46,388 nt of DNA, taken from assembly GCA_050184225.1 (NCBI GenBank), contig JBFXAN010000035.1, forward strand, positions 1 through 46,388, written 5' to 3'. A program made the position numbers and the translations under genes. Numbering within the stretch: the stretch's first letter is position 1; each line of letters starts with the position of its first letter. Below are positions 39,682-46,388 of the stretch, one piece after another. This DNA comes from JBFXAN01 sp050184225. GTDB taxonomy: Bacteria; Chloroflexota; Dehalococcoidia; CAUJGQ01. Under the pieces are notes generated by a model, which saw only the letters and a program-made list of their open reading frames with translations, was not told the origin of the DNA and did not search any database.

Positions 39682-41091
39682 CTAGACAAAGGCCACTTCG
39701 GACCAGCCCGTATTGCCGGTGCCGGTCAGTTTGATGTACTTCTTGCCATTGGTCACGTCGAACGCCTCCACCCCGGGCGGCGCGGTGATCGCGCTCTCCG
39801 GTGTGGCCGTGACGCGCAGCACGTCGCCGGGGGCAAGGAAGCCCGGATTGTTCTGGACGCGGGTGTTTGGCCCGACCCAGGAAATCGCCGCCGTCTGAAA
39901 GTCCTTGAACGTGTTGGCTTCGATCACGTTGTGGTCGGCGCCCGCGCCTGACTCATAGACGCAGTAGCGCATGTTCAGGTCGGCGTCGTGGAACACGTTG
40001 CCGGTGACGGTGTTATAGGTCCGGTTGTCGATATGGAGGCCGCCGCTGATGGCGTAGGTCGTGTGGTCGGTGCCGTTGCGGACGAAGGTCGAGCCGACGA
40101 CGTGGGAGACGTTACCCCCCAGATACACGCCCCACCGCCGCCCCTTCTCGAAGGTGCAACCGGCGGCATAGACGGCGGACGAAGATGCGACGTTGCGGAA
40201 GTTCTGCCAGAACTTGCAGCCGACCATCCGGCCCAGCGTGTTGGTACCGAGGTTGGCGCCGTCTGCGTCTGCTTCGGCCGATTCACCGTTCGCACCGACC
40301 GACAGGTCGCTCCAGTGCCAGTCGGAACAGTCAATCAACTGGATGCCGTGGCCGTCGTTCTCCCGACTCTCGACGCGGGTGAGCCAGTGTTGTCCGGCCT
40401 TCTCGACGTAGAGGCCAACGCCCGCGTTCCCAAAGATGACGACATCACGCAGCCGCCAGTAGCGCGGGCGATTGGTGCCGAGGCCATCGCCCGTTCCTTC
40501 CACGACCAATCCCTTGCCAGTGTAGTTGTCCTTGTTGCCGAACAGCGTCAGGTCGCGCAATTGCCAGCCATGCCCCAACTCCGGCGTCACCAGATCGCCG
40601 TTGAAGTTCTTGGAGAGGATCGTGCCCTTCGTGCTGCCATCCCACGGATAGAAACCGGTGCCGTCACCCTCGGTGATCACGTGTTGCCGGGGGATGAACG
40701 ACTCACCGAGCATGAACGTCCCCGGCCCACCGCCAAGGATCATCCGCCCGCCGCCCGCCGTGCCGAGCAGGTTTTGCGTGTGCTGGAGCACGACCGAATC
40801 GAACGACTGGGTCAGCGCCGTCACCGCCGGAAACACTGCCTGCGCCGCCGCGAGCGAGGCGAAGCCGACATCGGTGAGGTCGCGGAGCGTGCCGGTGCCG
40901 AGGCTGCCGAGTGTGCCGTCGCCCACGCGCGCATAGGCGCGGGCGTTGGCGACCTGGCCGCCCTGGTCCTGGACGGGGAAGTTGAGCGTGTCGAGGCCGG
41001 ATGTGAGCAACGCGGTGAAGATCGCGTTGATCCGCTCACCGTAGTTGCCGGTGTCGTCGGCGTCGCTCAGATCGGGTAGGGTGATCGCCAT
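39682..41091 (-). CDS. Right-handed beta-helix (tail-spike/pectate-lyase-like) phage protein
   Basis: A 469-residue protein. The first 90 residues (MAITLPDLSDADDTGNYGER, then helical ALLTSGLDTLNF) look like a virion-attachment head. From about 130 on, it has short beta coils with N/G turns (WQLRDLTLFGNKDNYTGKGLVVEG, YWRLRDVVIFGNAGVGLYVEK, HVVGSTFVRNG, NTVTGNVFHDA), the pattern of parallel beta-helix tail spikes and pectate lyases. GAGGA lies six bases before ATG 41091. It may bind or digest host surface glycans. Confidence 0.85.
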   Translation of the reverse strand: MAITLPDLSDADDTGNYGERINAIFTALLTSGLDTLNFPVQDQGGQVANARAYARVGDGTLGSLGTGTLRDLTDVGFASLAAAQAVFPAVTALTQSFDSVVLQHTQNLLGTAGGGRMILGGGPGTFMLGESFIPRQHVITEGDGTGFYPWDGSTKGTILSKNFNGDLVTPELGHGWQLRDLTLFGNKDNYTGKGLVVEGTGDGLGTNRPRYWRLRDVVIFGNAGVGLYVEKAGQHWLTRVESRENDGHGIQLIDCSDWHWSDLSVGANGESAEADADGANLGTNTLGRMVGCKFWQNFRNVASSSAVYAAGCTFEKGRRWGVYLGGNVSHVVGSTFVRNGTDHTTYAISGGLHIDNRTYNTVTGNVFHDADLNMRYCVYESGAGADHNVIEANTFKDFQTAAISWVGPNTRVQNNPGFLAPGDVLRVTATPESAITAPPGVEAFDVTNGKKYIKLTGTGNTGWSEVAFV

Positions 41092-41099
41092 ATGGTCCT

Positions 41100-41897
41100 C
41101 TAGAGCGGTGAGATATCGGTGAGGCCGGCCCGCTGCGCCAACAACCGACTCATCTGCTGGCGAAGGCGGTCCGGGTGGACTGCGGCGCAGGCGATCAACT
41201 CGATCAAGTTGAGTTGCTCGAAGCCCGAGATGGCCGAGGGATGAACGTAGCGGGCGCCGATCACCGCATTGCCGGTGAGCGTGTTCGGCGTGCCGGTGAT
41301 CGTCGCGGTCCCAGCGGTTGCGCTGTTCGACCGCCACACGGTGAGACTCGTTCCGTCCCGCCGTCCCGCGAGCACGACGTAGGTGTCCAGGCTGGTGCCG
41401 GCCACGAGCGCTTGGGTGAAGCCACCCTCGGCAGTGTTCCAGACGTACCGCGACTGGCCGGTGCTGATGTTGAGGGCGACGTGCGCGCCGTCATCCTGGC
41501 TGTCTGACACCGCCTCCCATCCGACTGCGACCGCCGTGCCGTTCACCGTCCGCCGCGTCTTGCCGACGAGGTAGATCGTCAGCGGCGCCGGTGAATTGGC
41601 GAAGGTCCAGCGGTCATTCGTGCCGTCGAACTGCCATTCATTGCGACCGCCCGGACCCGCCTTTACCTGGAGCAGCGGTTGATTCGCCTCCGTTGCCTGA
41701 CTCGGACTTGGCCCGCCCGCGATCCGGTTGCGCGGTGCTCCATCGGCGTTGCCGTCGCCCACCGTCGAATCGTCGGCGTTCAGCCAGAGAAAGACGCCGG
41801 GCAGCGTGTAGGGCGTCAGGCGTTTAATCAGCGCCGTCCCCGCGCCTCGCGCCCCCCACGGCCCCGGACTCCTGAGCAGCGATGTGTAGCGATTCAT
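41100..41897 (-). CDS. Phage concanavalin-like (LamG-type) structural protein
   Basis: A 265-residue protein. The segment GVFLWLNADDSTVGDGNADGAPRNRIAGG resembles the opening of LamG/concanavalin-like domains in phage and secreted proteins, with WQFDGTNDRWTFANSPAPLTIYLVGKT following. It likely folds as a jelly roll and serves in adhesion. The ATG at 41897 overlaps the upstream large gene by 74 bp in a different frame. It is next to the beta-helix gene, forming a tail-tip pair. Confidence 0.72.
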   Translation of the reverse strand: MNRYTSLLRSPGPWGARGAGTALIKRLTPYTLPGVFLWLNADDSTVGDGNADGAPRNRIAGGPSPSQATEANQPLLQVKAGPGGRNEWQFDGTNDRWTFANSPAPLTIYLVGKTRRTVNGTAVAVGWEAVSDSQDDGAHVALNISTGQSRYVWNTAEGGFTQALVAGTSLDTYVVLAGRRDGTSLTVWRSNSATAGTATITGTPNTLTGNAVIGARYVHPSAISGFEQLNLIELIACAAVHPDRLRQQMSRLLAQRAGLTDISPL

Positions 41898-44800
41898 GCC
41901 TGCCCCCGTTCAAATCGGCCCCCGGCTCGATCAGTTGCGCCGCCATCTCGGCCGAGAGGCTGGAGAAGAACGAGGCCAGCATGGGGTTATCGCGGAGATA
42001 GGTTCGGCGAGTCGGGTTGTACGCTTTGCCCCCCGCCTTCACGACGCGCAAGGCCAGCATCTTGATCCGAGGGTCGGTGTCCTTGTCCAGAATCAGCGTC
42101 CGCTTGAGTGGTGCCCCCGTATAGGTCTGGAGATCCCGGGCGCGGGCCAACGCCGCATCGACGGCTCGCGCATCTTCCTGGGGGACGAAGCTCCGGTACT
42201 TGGGAATGTCGTACCAGCTGGACATGAGCCGCTGGGCGTGCAGGTAGCGGCGCTCGGTGTCGGTTGGTGCATCGTTGATCTGGCGTTGGAAGAGCTTCTC
42301 CCGCATCTCCGGGGAGAGCGACGCGAGGTATTCATCCCGCCGGCGGAAGTATTCGTCGCGGGCGGCACTGCTGTCGTCTTCCTGGCGGATGGCGTAGAGG
42401 CCATCGAGCGCCTTCCGCACCGGTCCCGCTTCGCGGTCGTTTCGGTACACCGCGTCGAAGGCGGCATCGACCCGCTGGGGATCATCTGAGCCGAACGCCA
42501 TCATCTGCACCTGCCCCAGCCGCTCGCGATAGCGCGTCATCACGATCTGCCGGCGGCGGCGGTACTCATCACCGGTCACCCCCTCCTGCTCCAGTTGCGT
42601 GAGGGCGCGGTCTCGTGCCTCGCGCAAGACCTGCGATTCGCCCCGGTAGAGGTCGATCGCCGCCCGTCCCGTGGGCGTCTCGAACCGCTCGCCATAGATG
42701 CGGGTGCGGTCGTCGAGGTACTTCCTGACCGAGGGGTTGGCGCGATAGAAGGCCGACTTCTCGTCGTCGTCGAGGTTCAAGCCGGAGAACTGACGGAGGA
42801 GATCGGCATCGGCGCCGGAGGGCTGGACGCCTCGTGCTTGGAGTTCGGCACGGAGGGCGTGTGCCGCCTCCGTGGGGAGGCGATCACCGGGACGGACGTT
42901 GAGGCCGAGAAACCCCGTCACGACTTCGACGAGTTGATCGCGGGCGGAGGGCGCTGTGCCGGGGATGCGCTCGACCCGCTCGGTGAGCGGCTGCGCCACG
43001 ATGGGCACATTCTCCCGCACGGCATAGGCCGCTGCCTGTCCCAGCCCGCCGATCCCCTCTTTCGTCATGATCGGGTTCCCGTAGAAGTCTTCGCCCGTGA
43101 TCACCAAATCATTGAACAGCCTGATCGGCGTCGAGGCCCGGCCAAGGAAGTACTGTGTCAGCGCCGTCCGCCCTTCCTCCCGTCCGGCGGTCACAAACGA
43201 GCGGATCGCGTCGTACCAACTGGCATCGTCCTCACCAAGCGTCTCGTAGGCGGCTTCGCCACCGGCCACCGCCGGGCGCAACACCAGCCGGACCACCGGC
43301 ATGATCGACTGGAACGGCGAGACGCGGGTGCCATCCTTCCCCCGGAAGGCGAGGAAGTCCCGGCCCTGTCTGGGATTGATCATGCTGTTCGGATGGGTCG
43401 GATCGAGCAACTCGCGCGGATCGTCGCCATTCACCCCGACGTTCCAGGCGAGCGGGAGCGCGACGGCGGTGAAGGCGGTCGTTGCCCAAAACCTACGGGC
43501 GATATCGCCCTGGGGACCGGGCCGCGCCACGGCGCCGAGGTTGGCGATCGTCCCCGCCGTCCAGCGGGGGGAGAGGAAGGAGCGCCGGAGGATCGCTTGC
43601 AGCGTCTTGCTCTGGGTTACTTCATCCACCGGCCGACCGATGAGGCCCTGGCGGACGAAGGTGCCGATCTGCTGCATCGCCTCGGCGTCGGAGAGATGGC
43701 GCAGTCCCCGGCTCTTGCGGAGGCCGGAATAGACCGCGTCGGCCGTCTCGATCGCCAGGATCGGCGTGAACCGGTTGAACTGCGCGTTTTCCAGTGCCCC
43801 GACCGTCTGTTTTAGCACCGGCGCCCGTTGGAACAGGTCGGTAAACTCCGGCTGGATCATGTCCTCGGGGACGGCGAGGCCGCGCCAGCGGGTGGCCTTG
43901 GCGCTGCTCAGGTACTCGCGGGCGTAGGCCGGATCGACGGCGCCCTTCAGCGCCCGGCCCGCCGCGGTGAGGCCGGCAAGCGGCTTCCCGGCTGAGGCGG
44001 TCATCAGCCACGCGGCCGGGGTGATCCGCATCGGCTGGCCGATGTCGAGCGAGAGCATCCCCTGTTGCGCCACATCGGCGGTCATCCCGGCGCCGCCGAC
44101 GAGCGTGTCGATCAGCGTGCGTTTCTGCACCGCTGGCGGTACGGCCGGCGCCGTCTCCGCCACCGTGGCCGCCTGGGGCACGTCACCAACCGGAGCAGCG
44201 ATCCGCGCCTGCGCCGGCTGGCGTGTCGGCGGGGGGTTGATGTCCTCAACGCCAGGGAGCGCAGCCGGCTCCGTGGTGCCACGACGCCCGAAGAGGCCGC
44301 CGACCAATGAGCGCAGGCCGCCGCTGCTCGCCTCGGTTGCGAGCGTCTGCTCAATCTGGTCCCGCAGGGCGTTCGCCTGCTGCCGCACGTCGGTCGCCCG
44401 CGCGACATCCCCGGCGACCTCGGCGGCGTGGGCCGCGTCGCGGAGCTCGTCAATCTGCCGCCACCTCTCACCCATGTCCTCGATGGCAAGGCCAATCGGC
44501 TTGCCCTGAGCAACCCGCCGGCCAAGACCGTACCCGGCGACACCGCCGCCGAGGGTGGCAAGGAGCCGCGTCCGGGGATCTTCACCTTCCGTTGCCTGAT
44601 AGCCGCCGACCGCACCGGCGGCCGTGCCGAAGCCCTGGACGGCGAGTGCAGACGGACTGCCGGGGGAAGGTGTCTTGAGCGCGGCGAGTGAGTCACGGAT
44701 TGCCGAGCGGGTGCGCGGTAGCGTGTCGGAGGTTTCCACAATGGTGGAAGCGCTGGCGGCGTCCGGCGTGCGGCGGACGAGGTTGGGACCGACGCCGCCA

Positions 44801-45477
44801 CCGAGCAGGCCGAGGGTTTCACCGATGCGGGCGCCACGTTCGCCGCCGATCGCTTCGCCGATGTGCGCGCCGCCGAACTGGGCGGCGGCGGGTGCGGCGA
44901 GCTCGCGCAGGGCGGACCGTACGAGGGCGCGGGTGATCGGTTGTCCCGCTGCCTTGGCTTTCGCGAGCGTCCCGGCCACCGGGATCACGTTCGCGGGATC
45001 GACGGTCGCGTCGACAATCCGCTTGGCGAGGGTGTCGTCACGATCCCGCCAGGCGCGGCCAAGCGCGGCCACCTTATCGAACGGATTGCCGCCCTCGTAG
45101 CCGTGGGCGCGTTCCTTCGCCCGCAGTTCGCGGCGGAAGTCGCCCAAGCCCTCCGTTTCAAGGCCGATGGTGACGAACTCCTTCGCCGGGTCCAGCACAT
45201 CGCGATACACGACATCGGAGGCCCGTTTCAGGTCTTTCAGCGACGAGCGCGGGCCGAGCGTGTCCTGTTCGGAGACGCGACGGGCGGCATCACCGAGCGC
45301 GCGGCGTGGGTTGCTGAGATAGTTCCGCGCGTCCCGGAGCACCTCGGTGAGCTGCTCGTCGGGGACCACTTCGCCGCCGAAGCGGCGGGCGCGGTCGAGG
45401 GCGTCGTCGATCTCGTCGGGAAGGAGATCGCCCGCGTTCTTCTTGAGTCGCTTGAGCCGATCCATAAACCCGGCCAT
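41824..45477 (-). CDS. Very large phage virion-associated or internal protein (1217 residues)
   Basis: The start MAGFMDRLKRLKKNAGDLLP at 45477 is chosen over the frame start at 45603, whose first 42 residues are Arg-rich and unlike a protein. The protein has an Ala/Gly-rich centre (around AHIGEAIGGERGARIGE and residues 100-400), charged helical regions and a long helical C-terminus (RDEYFRRRDEYLASLSPEMR). It has no catalytic motif I recognise. Size and position between structural genes suggest an internal, ejected or polyvalent virion protein. The C-terminus overlaps the lectin-like gene. Confidence 0.7.
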   Translation of the reverse strand: MAGFMDRLKRLKKNAGDLLPDEIDDALDRARRFGGEVVPDEQLTEVLRDARNYLSNPRRALGDAARRVSEQDTLGPRSSLKDLKRASDVVYRDVLDPAKEFVTIGLETEGLGDFRRELRAKERAHGYEGGNPFDKVAALGRAWRDRDDTLAKRIVDATVDPANVIPVAGTLAKAKAAGQPITRALVRSALRELAAPAAAQFGGAHIGEAIGGERGARIGETLGLLGGGVGPNLVRRTPDAASASTIVETSDTLPRTRSAIRDSLAALKTPSPGSPSALAVQGFGTAAGAVGGYQATEGEDPRTRLLATLGGGVAGYGLGRRVAQGKPIGLAIEDMGERWRQIDELRDAAHAAEVAGDVARATDVRQQANALRDQIEQTLATEASSGGLRSLVGGLFGRRGTTEPAALPGVEDINPPPTRQPAQARIAAPVGDVPQAATVAETAPAVPPAVQKRTLIDTLVGGAGMTADVAQQGMLSLDIGQPMRITPAAWLMTASAGKPLAGLTAAGRALKGAVDPAYAREYLSSAKATRWRGLAVPEDMIQPEFTDLFQRAPVLKQTVGALENAQFNRFTPILAIETADAVYSGLRKSRGLRHLSDAEAMQQIGTFVRQGLIGRPVDEVTQSKTLQAILRRSFLSPRWTAGTIANLGAVARPGPQGDIARRFWATTAFTAVALPLAWNVGVNGDDPRELLDPTHPNSMINPRQGRDFLAFRGKDGTRVSPFQSIMPVVRLVLRPAVAGGEAAYETLGEDDASWYDAIRSFVTAGREEGRTALTQYFLGRASTPIRLFNDLVITGEDFYGNPIMTKEGIGGLGQAAAYAVRENVPIVAQPLTERVERIPGTAPSARDQLVEVVTGFLGLNVRPGDRLPTEAAHALRAELQARGVQPSGADADLLRQFSGLNLDDDEKSAFYRANPSVRKYLDDRTRIYGERFETPTGRAAIDLYRGESQVLREARDRALTQLEQEGVTGDEYRRRRQIVMTRYRERLGQVQMMAFGSDDPQRVDAAFDAVYRNDREAGPVRKALDGLYAIRQEDDSSAARDEYFRRRDEYLASLSPEMREKLFQRQINDAPTDTERRYLHAQRLMSSWYDIPKYRSFVPQEDARAVDAALARARDLQTYTGAPLKRTLILDKDTDPRIKMLALRVVKAGGKAYNPTRRTYLRDNPMLASFFSSLSAEMAAQLIEPGADLNGGRHESLHIAAQESGAVGGARRGDGAD

Positions 45478-45481
45478 GGTG

Positions 45482-46123
45482 TCAGTCTCCGAACCTTTCA
45501 CGCTCGGCCCGCGCGTAGCGTTCGTAGTCCTGGGGCGTGAGGGTGTCCGCCGCCATCTTTTGCAGGAAGGTCCGCTGTTCCGTCCGGTAGTCGAGCGGCG
45601 CATCCGCCGGTGGCGCTTGCTGCGCCGGGGTGCGGGGTGCGGCTCGCTTCGCTGCGGCCGGCCGCGTGGTCTTTGCCGTCTGCTTGGCGGCGGCGGTCAT
45701 GGCCCGATTGTGGCTCACGACGGCGAGTTTCACTTCACGCACGCTGGCGTCAGTCGGGAGGTCGGTGCCGTACTCGTCGTTCAACTGCTTGAGGTATGCC
45801 CGCCACTCAACGACGGTATTGGCGAACGCGGGATCGGTGGCGATGCGGTCGGCGAAGGCGTACCGATCATCACGCTGCAGCCGCTCCATCGCCTCGAAGT
45901 CGCGGAAGGCGGCATGCACCACGCTGGCGTCGAAGTCCGGGATCGGCTCGGCTTCCTCGGCAGCGTCCGCCGTCCGTTCGTCCTCGTCGTCCTCGACATC
46001 CTCAACGGCGGCAGCCCGGCCGGCGAAGTTCGGGCTGTAGATATCTGGTGTATCCCAACCCGCCAGCGGATCGCCGTCCTCCTCGATCTCGGTGATCTCG
46101 GCGTCGGTGATCTGGTTCGTCAT
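45482..46123 (-). CDS. Hypothetical phage protein, Ala/Glu/Asp-rich
   Basis: A 213-residue acidic then basic protein. The N-terminal 55 residues are Asp/Glu-rich (EDVEDDEDERTADAAEEAEP); the middle is helical (AAFRDFEAMERLQRDDRYAF) and the C-terminal 70 residues are Lys/Ala/Pro-rich. It may be a scaffold-like or accessory virion protein, but no family is recognised. Its start overlaps the next gene by ATGA, and it precedes the large protein gene by 4 bp. Confidence 0.65.
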   Translation of the reverse strand: MTNQITDAEITEIEEDGDPLAGWDTPDIYSPNFAGRAAAVEDVEDDEDERTADAAEEAEPIPDFDASVVHAAFRDFEAMERLQRDDRYAFADRIATDPAFANTVVEWRAYLKQLNDEYGTDLPTDASVREVKLAVVSHNRAMTAAAKQTAKTTRPAAAKRAAPRTPAQQAPPADAPLDYRTEQRTFLQKMAADTLTPQDYERYARAERERFGD

Positions 46124-46362
46124 CGCTGGAACTCCTGATGCAGAATCCGCGCGATCCGCTTGATGGCGCGGTCCCAGGCCACCGCCACCGGCGTGTCACG
46201 TTGGGCGGCACGCTGCCGGCCGCGCTCCTGATCCTGTAAGAACGCCTTCCTTCGCTCGAAATCGGCGTCGGCAGCCGCGCGCCGTTGCGCCGTGCGCTGC
46301 TCACGACGCTCGGTCGGCGTCAGGCGCGGGCCGCGCGGGCCGGGACGGGATGCCTCCGCCAT
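46120..46362 (-). CDS. Hypothetical basic helical phage protein
   Basis: An 80-residue protein, very rich in Arg and Ala (RREQRTAQRRAAADADFERR, AVAWDRAIKRIARILHQEF). It is strongly helical and basic, which suits a nucleic-acid or scaffold partner. It overlaps the next gene by four bases. The upstream part lies near the window edge, so its operon context is incomplete. No family recognised. Confidence 0.6.
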   Translation of the reverse strand: MAEASRPGPRGPRLTPTERREQRTAQRRAAADADFERRKAFLQDQERGRQRAAQRDTPVAVAWDRAIKRIARILHQEFQR

Positions 46363-46388
46363 CGTCTCCCGACGCGGCGTTGCAAGTT

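Overview
The window is GC-rich bacterial DNA with compact gene order, many translationally coupled starts and numerous interspersed GC-rich palindromic repeats. The gene set (SbcCD, MoxR/DUF58/VWA/TPR operon, LytR-CpsA-Psr protein, EF-P, XseAB, Tat-exported Cys-rich protein, split TPP decarboxylase pair) suggests a free-living member of the Chloroflexota, perhaps a Thermomicrobia/Sphaerobacter-like lineage. That placement is an inference from gene style. No rRNA, tRNA or other taxonomic marker was seen.

Region 1 (1-30 kb) is chromosomal housekeeping DNA. It runs: sbcD-sbcC; a thiolase; a divergent oligopeptide ABC ATPase pair (oppD-oppF) without permeases or binding protein; two PPOX-fold flavin proteins; an alpha/beta hydrolase coupled to a Nudix hydrolase; a DinB-like protein; a six-gene minus-strand MoxR-DUF58-BatD-like-VWA-VWA-TPR operon; an Xaa-Pro peptidase; a TetR-ABC-2 exporter operon with a predicted leaderless promoter; efp-xseA-xseB; a HAD-like gene that overlaps xseB tail to tail; a methyltransferase; an LCP protein; a two-subunit ComDE-like TPP enzyme; a hemerythrin; and an SRPBCC protein.

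Region 2 (30-34.5 kb) is accessory. A minus-strand operon encodes an excisionase-like HTH protein, a VapB-like antitoxin and a VapC PIN toxin. It faces a consensus-like plus-strand promoter that drives a cassette of seven tiny genes, several with zinc-binding Cys/His motifs. The transcription blocks of the cassette are separated by perfect GC-rich hairpins. Next comes a CRISPR-like unit: two identical 39-bp direct repeats enclosing 35 bp. The enclosed sequence is identical to part of the oppF gene about 26 kb away in this same window (38 nt identical when flanking bases are counted). This putative self-targeting spacer is the most striking observation here.

Region 3 (34.5-46.4 kb) lies on the minus strand. 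It holds a response regulator and a PAS histidine kinase that carries an N-terminal excisionase-like HTH, a Tat-exported Cys-rich protein, and a phage structural/packaging block: two hypothetical virion-associated proteins, a 1217-residue protein, a lectin-like protein, a beta-helix tail-spike-like protein, small and large terminase, and a Com-like remnant. Portal, capsid and integrase genes are not in the window, so the prophage continues past the right edge or is incomplete.
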